A stretch of 6,411 nt of DNA, taken from an uncultured bacterium. GTDB lineage: Bacteria; Bacillota; Clostridia; Oscillospirales; Oscillospiraceae. The stretch spans positions 1 to 6,411 of the forward strand of contig CAJMQD010000057.1 of the NCBI GenBank assembly GCA_905215425.1. Direction: 5' to 3'. Of this stretch, positions 1 through 6,411 are shown piece by piece (the first letter of the stretch is position 1; each line of letters begins with the position of its first letter). A program made the position numbers and the translations under genes. The notes below the pieces were generated by a model. That model ran no database searches. It saw only the letters and a program-made list of their open reading frames with translations, and had not been told where the DNA came from.

Positions 1-436
1 CCTTGTCGAACAGATAGGTGGTGTAAGAGCCCTCGGGGCGCTCCTCGCTGCGCTGCCGCAGCAGAGCCATGAGCTCGTCCGGGGAGAAGGCGTGGCGGTT
101 GGCGCTCTGCCACAGGGGGTTGGAGAAGCAGGAGAAATTGCCCAGATGACAGGCGGGGCCGTCGGGCTCCACCAGGATCTCCAGGGCGTCCCGGTCGCAG
201 TCGGCGGTGATGGATACGATATGCTGGTAGTTGCCGCTGGTCTCCCCCTTCAGCCAGAGCTGCTGCCGGGAGCGGCTGTAAAAGCAGGTCAGCTCCTTTT
301 CCACGGAGATCCGCAGGCTCTCCCGGTTCATATAGGCCAGGGTGAGCACTTGCTTGCTGTCGGCGTCCACCACACTGGCGGGGATCAGCCCCTTTTCGTC
401 AAAGTTCAGGCTTTCGATGTCGAAGGGCAGGGTCAT
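1..436 (-). CDS. hisIE: HisIE, PR-AMP cyclohydrolase / PR-ATP pyrophosphohydrolase fusion (3' end missing)
   Basis: Second and third steps of the pathway. The first 145 codons are visible before the left edge. The HisI domain (about 10-110) contains LAYMNRES (33-40), FYSRSRQQLWLKGETSGN (52-69), and the metal motif DCDRD (79-83): Asp79, Asp81 and Asp83 for Mg2+, with Cys80, Cys96 (PACH) and Cys103 (SCF) for Zn2+. After a short linker, FSPDELMALLRQRSEERPEGSYTTYLFDK (117-145) matches the opening of a PRA-PH (HisE) domain, so the product is very probably the HisIE fusion rather than HisI alone. Start choice: ATG at 436 is preferred because AAAGGA lies 8 bases upstream. An ATG nine bases earlier (445, overlapping the hisF stop as ATGA) is in frame but has no properly spaced ribosome binding site. 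Confidence 0.93.
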   Translation of the reverse strand, partial: MTLPFDIESLNFDEKGLIPASVVDADSKQVLTLAYMNRESLRISVEKELTCFYSRSRQQLWLKGETSGNYQHIVSITADCDRDALEILVEPDGPACHLGNFSCFSNPLWQSANRHAFSPDELMALLRQRSEERPEGSYTTYLFDK

Positions 437-441
437 AATAT

Positions 442-1221
442 TCATCCTTTCTCATTGGAGATGGTAAGCCGCACGGGGATGCCCGCCGCGGCCAGTTCCT
501 CTTTCAGGGCGGGAATGGCTACCTGGCCGAAATGGAAGATAGAGGCGGCCAGACCGGCATCCACCTGGGGCAGAGTGCGGAACAGCTCTACAAAGTCGGC
601 GGAGCGGCCCGCGCCGCCGGAGGCGATGACGGGCACATCCAGCCCGCCGCACACCTTGTCCAGCATTTCTAAGTCGAAGCCGCCCTTCACGCCGTCGGCG
701 TCCATGGAGTTCAGGACGATCTCGCCCGCTCCAAGGGCCACGCCCCGCAGCACCCAGGCCCGGGCATCCAGTCCCGTGTCCTCCCGGCCGCCCTTGGCAA
801 AGACGTGGAAGCCGCCGTCCACCCGCTTCACATCGGCGGACAGCACGACGCACTGACTGCCGTACCGCTGGGCGGCCTGGGCAATCAGCTGGGGGTCCCG
901 GATGGCCCCTGAGTTGACGCTCACCTTGTCCGCACCGCAGTCCAATACCCGGGCGAAATCTTCCACCGTGTTGATGCCGCCCCCTACGGTGAGGGGGATA
1001 AATACCTGACGGGCGGTTTCGGTTAGGATGTCGGTGAAAAGCTTACGCCCCTCGGCGGAGGCGGTGATATCATAGAACACCAGCTCGTCCGCCCCGTGGG
1101 CGCTGTAATACCGGGCCAGCTCCACGGGGCTGGCCACATCGTTCAGCCCCTGAAATTGGACACCCTTCACCACTCTGCCGTCTTTTACATCCAGGCAGGG
1201 GATGATGCGTTTTGTAATCAT
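442..1221 (-). CDS. hisF: HisF, cyclase subunit of imidazole glycerol phosphate synthase
   Basis: (beta-alpha)8-barrel synthase subunit that uses ammonia from HisH to turn PRFAR into imidazole-glycerol phosphate and AICAR. It has 259 residues, full length. The general acid/base pair Asp11 (IPCLDVKDGRVVKG) and Asp130 (LSADVKR) is present. So are the residues known to form the ammonia gate at the barrel bottom: Arg5, Glu46, Lys99 and Glu167. Other hallmarks are LTVGGGI (77-83), NSMDADGVKGGFDLEML (171-187), IASGGAG (199-205) and SIFHFGQ (227-233). The ATG overlaps the hisA stop (ATGA) and has GGAGG (1233-1229) 7 bases upstream. A shared barrel fold with HisA reflects ancient duplication, but the two are easily told apart by IPCLDVK versus PAIDLYQG. 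Confidence 0.98.
   Translation of the reverse strand: MITKRIIPCLDVKDGRVVKGVQFQGLNDVASPVELARYYSAHGADELVFYDITASAEGRKLFTDILTETARQVFIPLTVGGGINTVEDFARVLDCGADKVSVNSGAIRDPQLIAQAAQRYGSQCVVLSADVKRVDGGFHVFAKGGREDTGLDARAWVLRGVALGAGEIVLNSMDADGVKGGFDLEMLDKVCGGLDVPVIASGGAGRSADFVELFRTLPQVDAGLAASIFHFGQVAIPALKEELAAAGIPVRLTISNEKG
445..450 (-). promoter_or_regulatory. Ribosome binding site that decides the hisIE start
   Basis: AAAGGA on the minus strand, 8 bases before the ATG at 436 and touching the alternative ATG at 445. The spacing favours the ATG at 436 for hisIE, giving a 5-base gap after hisF instead of an ATGA overlap. Confidence 0.6.
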
Positions 1222-1931
1222 TTGGCTGCCTCCACTGCCTCGGCCAGAGACACCGCTCCAGTATAGTAGGCCTTTCCGATGATCGCGCCGTACAGCCCCA
1301 GTTTGGCCAGGGCCTTGACGTCCTCCAGGGAGGACACCCCGCCGGAGGCCACCAGGTCCGCCTTCAGTTCCTGCTGGAGGGTGCGGTACAGCCCGTGATT
1401 GCTCCCCTGCATGGCCCCGTCTTTCGAGATGTCGGTGCAGATCATGGTTTGTATGCCCAAATCCTCCATCCGTTTGCAGAAGGCCAGAGCCTCCAGCGGG
1501 GAGTCCTCTGTCCAGCCGTGGATGGCCACCTTGCCGCCGCGGATGTCCACCCCTACGGCGATCTGCTTGCCGTAGCGGGTCACCGCCTGCTCCACCAGTT
1601 CCGGGTGAGTTACGGCGGCGGTGCCTAAAATGACCCGGTCTACCCCGGCATCCAGATAGCGGGAGATCGTGTCCATGGTGCGTATGCCGCCGCCTACCTC
1701 AGTAAAGAGGGGGGTGGAGCGGGTCAGCTGTTCGATGGAGGATAGGTTGGGGGTGCCTCCGTCCCGGGCCCCCTCTAAATCCACCAGATGCAGGTGCCGG
1801 GCCCCCTGGGCAAAGAAGTTTTCCGCCAGGGCGGGCAGATCCCGGCTGTATACGGTCATTTGGGCATAGTCCCCTTGATACAGGCGGACGGCCTGTCCTT
1901 GATACAGGTCGATAGCGGGAAAAATGTACAT
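1218..1931 (-). CDS. hisA: HisA, ProFAR isomerase
   Basis: (beta-alpha)8-barrel enzyme that isomerises ProFAR to PRFAR by an Amadori rearrangement, supplying the HisHF substrate. It has 237 residues, usual length. Catalytic Asp8 (PAIDLYQG) and Asp129 (VGVDIRGGKVAIHGW) are both in place, as is the TDISKDGAMQG block (166-176, Asp171). Phosphate-binding turns are EVGGGIR (78-84) and ASGGVSS (195-201) with GAIIGKAYY (215-223). The histidine-operon context argues against a bifunctional PriA (HisA/TrpF), a form known mainly from actinobacteria. The ATG at 1931 has GGGAGG (1946-1941) 9 bases upstream, and it lies one base past the hisH stop. Its TGA overlaps the hisF ATG. Confidence 0.97.
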   Translation of the reverse strand: MYIFPAIDLYQGQAVRLYQGDYAQMTVYSRDLPALAENFFAQGARHLHLVDLEGARDGGTPNLSSIEQLTRSTPLFTEVGGGIRTMDTISRYLDAGVDRVILGTAAVTHPELVEQAVTRYGKQIAVGVDIRGGKVAIHGWTEDSPLEALAFCKRMEDLGIQTMICTDISKDGAMQGSNHGLYRTLQQELKADLVASGGVSSLEDVKALAKLGLYGAIIGKAYYTGAVSLAEAVEAAK

Positions 1932-1932
1932 A

Positions 1933-2553
1933 TTACGCGCCCTCCCCTTCCCAGAAGGCCCGGAGGATATTCAGCCCCACAGGGCCGCTCTTTTCCGGGT
2001 GAAATTGACAGCCCATCACATTGTCCCGGGCCACGGCGGCGGTAAGGGGCGCGCCGTACTCGGTCAGGGCGATGGTGTTCCGGGCGCAGCCGGCGGCATA
2101 GAAGGAGTGGACGAAATAGACGCAGTCCCCCTCGTGGATGTACCGGAACAGGGGGTGCTTTTCCCCGGGGAAGGTCAGGGAATTCCAGCCCATGTGGGGA
2201 ATTTTCAGCCCGGCTGGGATCGCAGCGCTGATGGGGCAAATGTCCCCGGAGATCAGCCCCAGGCCGGGATGCTCCCCAAACTCGAAGCTGCGGTCCAGCA
2301 AAAGCTGCATCCCAAGGCAAATCCCCAACAGCGGGGTGCCCTGGGCGGCCGCGGCCTTCACAACGGTGTCCAGACCGGACTGCCGCAGGCGGTCCGCCGC
2401 GTCGCCGAAGGCGCCCACTCCGGGCAGGACCACCCGGTCGGCGGAGAGCAGGATCTCCGGGTCAGATGTGACCACGGAGGGGGCTCCGATGGCCTGAAAC
2501 GAGCTTTGCAGGGAGAACAGGTTGCCCACGCCGTAGTCTACGATAGCGACCAT
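1933..2553 (-). CDS. hisH: HisH, glutaminase subunit of imidazole glycerol phosphate synthase
   Basis: Class I (triad) glutamine amidotransferase that hydrolyses glutamine and passes ammonia through a channel to HisF. It has 206 residues, standard length. It opens with VDYGVGNLFSL (5-15). The oxyanion-region PGVGAFG is at 44-50. The nucleophile elbow GICLGMQ (77-83) carries Cys79, and the triad is completed by His185 and Glu187 in CQFHPEKSG (182-190). KIPHMGWN (117-124) and YFVHSFY (146-152) are typical HisH interface or active-site segments. Its ATG sits in TAATG with the hisB stop. The only upstream purine run is AAGGGGG, a weaker match than at its neighbours, so reinitiation after hisB may contribute. 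A single base separates its TAA from hisA. hisA lies between hisH and hisF, but the two products should still form the HisHF complex. Confidence 0.97.
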   Translation of the reverse strand: MVAIVDYGVGNLFSLQSSFQAIGAPSVVTSDPEILLSADRVVLPGVGAFGDAADRLRQSGLDTVVKAAAAQGTPLLGICLGMQLLLDRSFEFGEHPGLGLISGDICPISAAIPAGLKIPHMGWNSLTFPGEKHPLFRYIHEGDCVYFVHSFYAAGCARNTIALTEYGAPLTAAVARDNVMGCQFHPEKSGPVGLNILRAFWEGEGA

Positions 2554-3143
2554 TACAGCACCCCCTTGGTGGAGGGCACCGCCCCGGGAAAGCGGGGGTC
2601 TATGGCCACGGCCTGACGCAGACTGCGGGCCACGGACTTAAAGGCGCCTTCTATGATGTGGTGGGAATTTTTCCCCGCCAGCTGCTGCAGATGCAGGGTG
2701 AGGGCCCCGGTGCGGACGAAGGCCAGGAAGAACTCCTCGGTCAGCTGAGTGTCGAAGGTGCCCACCTTTTCCGTGGGGATATCCAGGGCGTAGCCCAGTA
2801 CGCCCCGGCCGGACAGGTCCACAGCGGAGAGAATCAGCGCCTCATCCATGGGCAGAGTCGTGCTGCCGTAGCGGCAGATGCCCCGCTTGTCCCCCAGGGC
2901 CTGGGCGAAGGCCTGGCCAAGGCAGATGCCGATGTCCTCCACCGTGTGGTGGTCGTCCACATAGGTGTCGCCCTTGCAGGTCAGGGTCAGGTCGAAGCCC
3001 CCGTGGCGGGCAAACAGGGTGAGCATATGGTCCAGAAAGCCGCAGCCGCTGCTGATCTGGGCGGTGCCGGAGCCGTCCAGCTCCAGAGTGAGGGAGATGT
3101 CGGTCTCGGCGGTGATGCGGGTGATGGAAGCGGTTCGGCTCAT
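2553..3143 (-). CDS. hisB: HisB, imidazoleglycerol-phosphate dehydratase (monofunctional)
   Basis: Dehydrates imidazole-glycerol phosphate to imidazole-acetol phosphate. It is an Mn-dependent enzyme that in this family assembles into a 24-mer. At 196 residues it is the dehydratase alone: there is no N-terminal HAD phosphatase (HisN) domain as in E. coli HisB. The metal-binding and catalytic signature motifs are all present: FLDHML (36-41), [11 protein letters not shown] (63-73), PMDEA (98-102) and [11 protein letters not shown] (159-169). The conserved C-terminal end STKGVL is intact. The ATG at 3143 is confirmed by a near-perfect AAGGAGGT 6 bases upstream, encoded within the last codons of hisC, and overlaps the hisC stop (ATGA). 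Its TAA overlaps the hisH ATG by one base (TAATG). Confidence 0.98.
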   Translation of the reverse strand: MSRTASITRITAETDISLTLELDGSGTAQISSGCGFLDHMLTLFARHGGFDLTLTCKGDTYVDDHHTVEDIGICLGQAFAQALGDKRGICRYGSTTLPMDEALILSAVDLSGRGVLGYALDIPTEKVGTFDTQLTEEFFLAFVRTGALTLHLQQLAGKNSHHIIEGAFKSVARSLRQAVAIDPRFPGAVPSTKGVL

Positions 3144-4210
3144 GGGGTGACCTCCTTAATGGCGGGAAGAATGGCGTCGATCAGGGCCTGCATGTCCTGG
3201 GGGGAGCCGATGGTAATACGCAGCCAGTCCCGGATGGGGTCCTTGTCAAAGTGGCGCACCAGAATACCCTGTCTCTTCAGCGCGAGATACAGCTCCCTGC
3301 CGGATACGCCCGGCTTGCGGGTGAAGATGAAGTTGGCGCGGCTGGGCAGAGTCTGAAAACCCAGGCGGGTCAGCTGTTCGATGGTCCACTGGCGGGTCTG
3401 GATCACCCGGCCGCAGCAGGTCTGGAAGTAGTGCTCATCCTGAATGGCGGCGATCCCTGCCAGACAGGTCAGGCGATTGATGCAGTAGGGGTTGGTGGAA
3501 AATTTCACCTTGTTCAGGTCGGCGATCAGCTCAGGCTGGGCAATGGCAAAGCCCAGCCGCCCTCCGGCCAGGGAGCGGGACTTGGAGAAGGTCTGGGCTA
3601 CGATCAGGTTGGGGTAGCGGCGGGTCAGCTCGACGCAGCTCTCCGCGCCGAAATCCACATAGGCCTCGTCAATGAGGACCACGTCCCTGGCGTTGCGCCG
3701 GACGATCTGCTCCACCTGAGCCCGGGACAGGGCAAGGCCAGTGGGCGCGTTGGGATTGGCGATGATGATGGTGCGGCCCAGGCCGTAGTAGTCGGAGGGG
3801 TCGATGGTGAAGTCGGGCTGAAGAGAAATTTGCAGGCAGTCCACCCCGTACAGGCGGCCGTAGACCTGATAAAAGCCGTAACTGATGGCAGGGAAGGCGG
3901 CCCCCTTTTCCTCATCGCAGAAGGCCATAAAGGTAAAGTTCAGAATGTCATCGGAGCCGTTGCCGGTATACACCCAATCGGGGTCTACCTGGAAGCGCCG
4001 GGCGATGGCGGCAGACAGGTCCCGGGTGTCGGGGTCGGGATACAGCCGCAGGTCGGCGATGGCGCTGCTGTTCAGGGCGGCCAGCACCTGAGAGGAGGGG
4101 GGATAGGGGGATTCGTTGGTGTTCAGCTTGACATACTGCCGGTCCTGGGGCTGCTCACCGGGGATATAGGCATCCAGAGCGGACAGGCGGGGGGAGAGAA
4201 AACGGCTCAT
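3140..4210 (-). CDS. hisC: HisC, histidinol-phosphate aminotransferase
   Basis: PLP-dependent class I/II aminotransferase that converts imidazole-acetol phosphate and glutamate to L-histidinol phosphate and 2-oxoglutarate. It has 356 residues, normal for the family. Motifs in order are [10 protein letters not shown] (29-38), [12 protein letters not shown] (54-65), TGNGSDDIL (82-90), ANPNAPTG (151-158, Asn154 near the cofactor), DEAYVDF (181-187, Asp181 to the pyridine N, Tyr184), [17 protein letters not shown] (206-222) with the Schiff-base Lys210 and phosphate-binding Arg218, and WLRITIG (329-335) with substrate-carboxylate Arg331. Its ATG overlaps the hisD stop, with GGAGG 10 bases upstream (4225-4221). 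Its stop overlaps hisB. HisC-like enzymes can resemble aromatic or cobalamin-pathway aminotransferases (CobD), but position between hisD and hisB settles the role. Confidence 0.96.
   Translation of the reverse strand: MSRFLSPRLSALDAYIPGEQPQDRQYVKLNTNESPYPPSSQVLAALNSSAIADLRLYPDPDTRDLSAAIARRFQVDPDWVYTGNGSDDILNFTFMAFCDEEKGAAFPAISYGFYQVYGRLYGVDCLQISLQPDFTIDPSDYYGLGRTIIIANPNAPTGLALSRAQVEQIVRRNARDVVLIDEAYVDFGAESCVELTRRYPNLIVAQTFSKSRSLAGGRLGFAIAQPELIADLNKVKFSTNPYCINRLTCLAGIAAIQDEHYFQTCCGRVIQTRQWTIEQLTRLGFQTLPSRANFIFTRKPGVSGRELYLALKRQGILVRHFDKDPIRDWLRITIGSPQDMQALIDAILPAIKEVTP
3150..3157 (-). promoter_or_regulatory. Strong ribosome binding site of hisB
   Basis: AAGGAGGT, an almost perfect complement to the 16S rRNA 3' end, ends 6 bases before the hisB ATG and lies inside the last codons of hisC (encoding part of IKEVTP). 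It is among the best matches in the window and suggests independent, efficient initiation of hisB. Confidence 0.75.
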
Positions 4211-5490
4211 AATTTATCGGCCTCCAATCGGATCATAGCGCTTTTTCCGTGTCCGGTCAGACCCTCTTGACGGGCGAAGAAGTCCACATCCTCCACCGTA
4301 CCCCGGAAGGCCTGAGGGGTGTAGTAGGTAAATTGGGTCTTTTTGACGAAGTCGTCGACCGACAGGGGACTGGAGAACCGGGCCGCCCCGCAGGTGGGCA
4401 GGGTATGGTTGGGACCGGCCAGATAGTCGCCCAGGGCCTCGGGACAGCTGCGGCCCAGGAACACAGATCCGGCGTGGCGTACCCGGTCCAGATAGTCGAA
4501 GGGGCTGTCCACACACAGCTCCAGATGCTCCGGGGCGATGTCGTTGGCAATGTCCAGGGCCTCGTCCAGATTCCGGGCTACGATGATTTTCCCGTTGCGG
4601 TCGATGGAGACCCGGGCGATCTCTGCCCGGTCCAGCGCGGGAATCTGACGCTCCAGCTCCGCCTGTACCGCCTTGGCAAGGGGGAGGGAGTCGGTGACCA
4701 GTACGGCGCTGGCGTTTTTGTCGTGTTCCGCCTGACTGAGCAGGTCGGCAGCCAGATAGCGGGGGTCGGAATGTCCATCGGAGACGATGAGAATTTCACT
4801 GGGGCCGGCCACCATGTCGATGGCTACCTTGCCGAACACCTGCTTTTTGGCTTCGGCCACAAAGGCATTGCCCGGGCCCACGATCTTATCCACAGCGGGG
4901 ATACTCTGGGTGCCGTAAGCCAGGGCGGCAATGGCCTGGGCCCCGCCCACCTTGAAGATACGGTCCACCCCGGCCACCCGGGCGGCAGCCAGAATGGGGG
5001 CGGGGATCTTACCGTCTTTCCCCGGAGGGGTGACCATTACCAGGTCGGGGCAGCCCGCCAGCTTGGCGGGGATCGCGTCCATCAGGACGGTGGAGGGGTA
5101 TCGGGCGGTGCCCCCGGGGACATACAGGCCGACCTTCTCAATGGGTATCACCTTCTGGCCCAGAATCACGCCCGGACCGGTGCTGGTGAGGAAGGAGGAA
5201 CGCACCTGATTCTGGTGAAAGGTGCGGATGTTGGCGGCGGCCCGCTTCAGGACGGACAGCAGCCGGGGCTCCACCTGCTCCATGGCCTCTTCCAGCTCCT
5301 GGGCGGTGACCTGAAGGGGGGAGGGAGCTATGCCGTCGAACTGCGCCCCATACCGGGCCAGGGCGGCGTCCCCTTCCGCCCGGACGGCGGCGATGATGGC
5401 GGCCACGGGGGCGGCCACATCCTCCATGGGGCTGGAGCGGGCGAAAATATCACGGATGTCTGTCTGAGATAGGTCCAGCAGTCGGATCAT
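4207..5490 (-). CDS. hisD: HisD, histidinol dehydrogenase
   Basis: Catalyses the last two oxidations, L-histidinol to histidinal to L-histidine, with two NAD+ and a zinc ion. At 427 residues it is full length for the family. Recognisable blocks are GLYVPGGTARYPSTVLM (121-137), VTPPGKDGKI, VGGAQAIAALAYGT (181-194), VDKIVGPGN (200-208) and VAGPSEILIVSD (227-238). SQAEHDK (252-258) holds the zinc ligands Gln253 and His256. APEHLE (319-324) holds the catalytic Glu321-His322 pair. GDYLAGPNHTLPT (354-366) and LTGHGKSA (411-418) hold the further zinc ligands Asp355 and His414. ATG overlaps the hisG stop (ATGA), with AAGGAG 8 bases upstream at 5504-5499. The stop TGA overlaps hisC in the same way. 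All key residues are present, so it should be active. A long open frame on the opposite strand is only its shadow. Confidence 0.98.
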   Translation of the reverse strand: MIRLLDLSQTDIRDIFARSSPMEDVAAPVAAIIAAVRAEGDAALARYGAQFDGIAPSPLQVTAQELEEAMEQVEPRLLSVLKRAAANIRTFHQNQVRSSFLTSTGPGVILGQKVIPIEKVGLYVPGGTARYPSTVLMDAIPAKLAGCPDLVMVTPPGKDGKIPAPILAAARVAGVDRIFKVGGAQAIAALAYGTQSIPAVDKIVGPGNAFVAEAKKQVFGKVAIDMVAGPSEILIVSDGHSDPRYLAADLLSQAEHDKNASAVLVTDSLPLAKAVQAELERQIPALDRAEIARVSIDRNGKIIVARNLDEALDIANDIAPEHLELCVDSPFDYLDRVRHAGSVFLGRSCPEALGDYLAGPNHTLPTCGAARFSSPLSVDDFVKKTQFTYYTPQAFRGTVEDVDFFARQEGLTGHGKSAMIRLEADKL

Positions 5491-6128
5491 AGAGAATTCT
5501 CCTTCTTTTGTGCGGCCAAGGCAGCCGCCATGCGGGCGATGGGCTCGGTCTTGAATTTGCAGCTGACCTGGTTGGCGATCAGCCGGGCGCTGATGGGCAC
5601 AATGGTTTCGATCACCTTCAGGTTGTTTTCTTTCAGCGTAGTTCCCGTCTCTACAATGTCTACAATGACATCAGACAGGTTGAGCACCGGGGCGATCTCG
5701 ATGGAGCCGTTCAGATGTATGATATCGATCTCCCGGCCCCGGCCGGCGTAAAAATTCCGGGCAATGGAGGAAAACTTGGTGGCCACCCGCAGAGTCTTCC
5801 GGGGGTCGTCCCGGAAATCGTTCCGGGCGGCCACCGCCATGCGGCATTTGCCGATGTCCAGGTCCAGAAGCTCGTATACGTCGGGCTGGTACTCCAGCAG
5901 GATGTCCTTGCCCACCACGCCTACGTCGGCGGCCCCCCGCTCCACATAGATGGCCACGTCGGAGGGCTTGGCCCAGAAGTAGCGCAGGCCCAGCTCATCA
6001 TTCTCGAAAATCAGTTTCCGACCCGGCTCTATGGCGGAGGGGCAAGGAAAGCCGGCCTGCTCCAGCATCCGGTAGGCCTTTTCCCCCAGCCGGCCCTTGG
6101 GCAGGGCGATGTTCAGAAAATCCTTCAC
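5487..6128 (-). CDS. hisG: HisG, ATP phosphoribosyltransferase catalytic subunit, short form
   Basis: First committed step of histidine synthesis in the cytosol: ATP + PRPP to phosphoribosyl-ATP. The 213-residue length matches the short HisG class, which lacks the C-terminal ACT-like histidine-binding domain of the roughly 300-residue long form and depends on HisZ. Visible motifs are the N-terminal ALPKGRL (8-14), DVGVVGKD (68-75), and the PRPP-binding loop VDIVETGTTL (156-165) preceded by LNLSDVI. The start is a GTG (6128-6126), overlapping the hisZ stop as GTGA. It is supported by AAAGGAGGG about 9 bases upstream and by the family N-terminus (MxxxxIALPKGRL). Its stop overlaps the hisD start as ATGA. 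Feedback inhibition by histidine would act through the HisZ complex (known for the family, not shown here). Confidence 0.97.
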   Translation of the reverse strand: MKDFLNIALPKGRLGEKAYRMLEQAGFPCPSAIEPGRKLIFENDELGLRYFWAKPSDVAIYVERGAADVGVVGKDILLEYQPDVYELLDLDIGKCRMAVAARNDFRDDPRKTLRVATKFSSIARNFYAGRGREIDIIHLNGSIEIAPVLNLSDVIVDIVETGTTLKENNLKVIETIVPISARLIANQVSCKFKTEPIARMAAALAAQKKENSL

Positions 6129-6411
6129 AGGGATACTCCCTCCTTTCCCTGAAAGGTGACCAGGCGGCCATAGCGCAGCTCCGGCGGGATGGTGGGATGG
6201 ACGGCCACGGAGGAGCCGTCCCGGGCCAGGGCGGCCGCGGCCGCGTCCAAAGCCTTGGGGTCTGCGTCGGGGCCGTACAGCAGCAGAATGTCCGCATCCG
6301 GGGGAACGGGATCGTCGGACAGCTGCTCCAGAAGATCCAAATAGACGGCGAAGCCGATGGCGTCGGTGGACAAGCCCATCTCTTGAGCCAGCTTGCCGTA
6401 CTGCCCGCCCG
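6125..6411 (-). CDS. hisZ: HisZ, ATP phosphoribosyltransferase regulatory subunit (3' part only)
   Basis: The gene runs off the right edge; only its last 94 complete codons are visible, ending in TGA at 6127-6125. HisZ is a histidyl-tRNA synthetase paralogue that does not charge tRNA. It forms a hetero-oligomer with short HisG and is needed for its activity and histidine feedback. The visible part begins GGQYGKLAQEMG and continues IGFAVYLDLLEQL. This is the equivalent of the synthetase GGRYDGL...GFAxGLERL region (class II motif 3). The usual motif-3 arginine context (GLERL) is replaced by YLDLL, and the Arg of GGRYD is Gln, as expected for a non-synthetase. About 65 residues follow, with an alanine-rich stretch (LDAAAAALARDG), and no full anticodon-binding domain. 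The call is supported by the adjacent short hisG, with which it shares a GTGA overlap. A true hisS is unlikely given the length and context. Confidence 0.9.
   Translation of the reverse strand, partial: GGQYGKLAQEMGLSTDAIGFAVYLDLLEQLSDDPVPPDADILLLYGPDADPKALDAAAAALARDGSSVAVHPTIPPELRYGRLVTFQGKEGVSL
6138..6146 (-). promoter_or_regulatory. Ribosome binding site supporting the GTG start of hisG
   Basis: AAAGGAGGG, 9 bases before the GTG codon at 6128, inside the 3' end of hisZ. It supports this non-ATG start, which also keeps the conserved ALPKGRL motif at its usual N-terminal position. Confidence 0.7.

Noticed and set aside
452..853. A 133-codon minus-strand frame inside hisF, and a 154-codon one at 1856-2320 across hisH/hisA
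   Set aside because: They are out-of-frame shadows of hisF and hisH, Arg/Gly/Pro-rich with no recognisable domain; the overlapping his frames carry all the conserved motifs.
92..856. A 254-codon plus-strand frame spanning the hisIE/hisF junction
   Set aside because: It is antisense to two clearly identified genes, and the translation changes character midway with no coherent domain, so it is a shadow.
4249..5472. A 407-codon open frame on the plus strand opposite hisD, and a 339-codon one at 3251-4270 opposite hisC
   Set aside because: They are mirror images of real genes in G+C-rich DNA with G/C third positions, which removes stop codons from the antisense frame. The translations are Gly/Val/Gln/His-rich, show no family motif, and lie opposite genes with complete catalytic motifs.
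5734..5747. A CCGGCCCCGGCCGG near-palindrome that could form a hairpin
   Set aside because: It lies inside hisG coding for a Gly/Arg segment, has no following T-run, and fits local codon use, so there is no support for a terminator or operator.
6230..6246. A GCGGCCGCGGCCGCG run that looks like a short repeat or palindrome
   Set aside because: It is explained by consecutive alanine codons in HisZ (AAAAA); a similar run occurs in hisH at about 2346-2356 for the same reason.

Overview
The window is the inside of one long histidine biosynthesis operon, read entirely on the minus strand, so transcription runs from right to left. Nine genes are present in the order hisZ (5' end missing) - hisG - hisD - hisC - hisB - hisH - hisA - hisF - hisIE (3' end missing). 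Every one is recognised from family motifs. Almost every base is coding, and no stretch without a gene exceeds a few bases.

The gene set points to a Gram-positive anaerobe of class Clostridia. HisG is the short, regulatory-domain-free form paired with a HisZ partner. HisB is the monofunctional imidazoleglycerol-phosphate dehydratase, not the fused HisNB of enterobacteria. Strong AAGGAGG-type ribosome binding sites precede several genes. High G+C, with mostly G or C at third codon positions, would fit a gut Oscillospiraceae lineage (Flavonifractor / Lawsonibacter / Intestinimonas-like). That last placement is inference and was not tested by a search.

Layout, right to left (transcription order): hisZ 6411-6125, hisG 6128-5487, hisD 5490-4207, hisC 4210-3140, hisB 3143-2553, hisH 2553-1933, hisA 1931-1218, hisF 1221-442, hisIE about 436-1. 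Five of the eight junctions are 4-base ATGA or GTGA overlaps (Z/G, G/D, D/C, C/B, A/F). One is a 1-base TAATG overlap (B/H) and one is a 1-base gap (H/A). F/IE is either an ATGA overlap or a 5-base gap, depending on the start chosen. The whole string therefore looks translationally coupled.

Pathway: HisG/HisZ joins ATP and PRPP. HisIE performs the next two steps, pyrophosphohydrolase and cyclohydrolase. HisA isomerises ProFAR to PRFAR. HisH/HisF makes IGP and AICAR using glutamine. HisB dehydrates IGP, HisC transaminates, and HisD oxidises histidinol to histidine. The one step with no gene here is histidinol-phosphate phosphatase, which must lie outside the window or elsewhere in the genome. 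The operon promoter and any leader control (for example a T-box) and the terminator are also outside the window. I found no mobile element, CRISPR array, RNA gene or unknown system.
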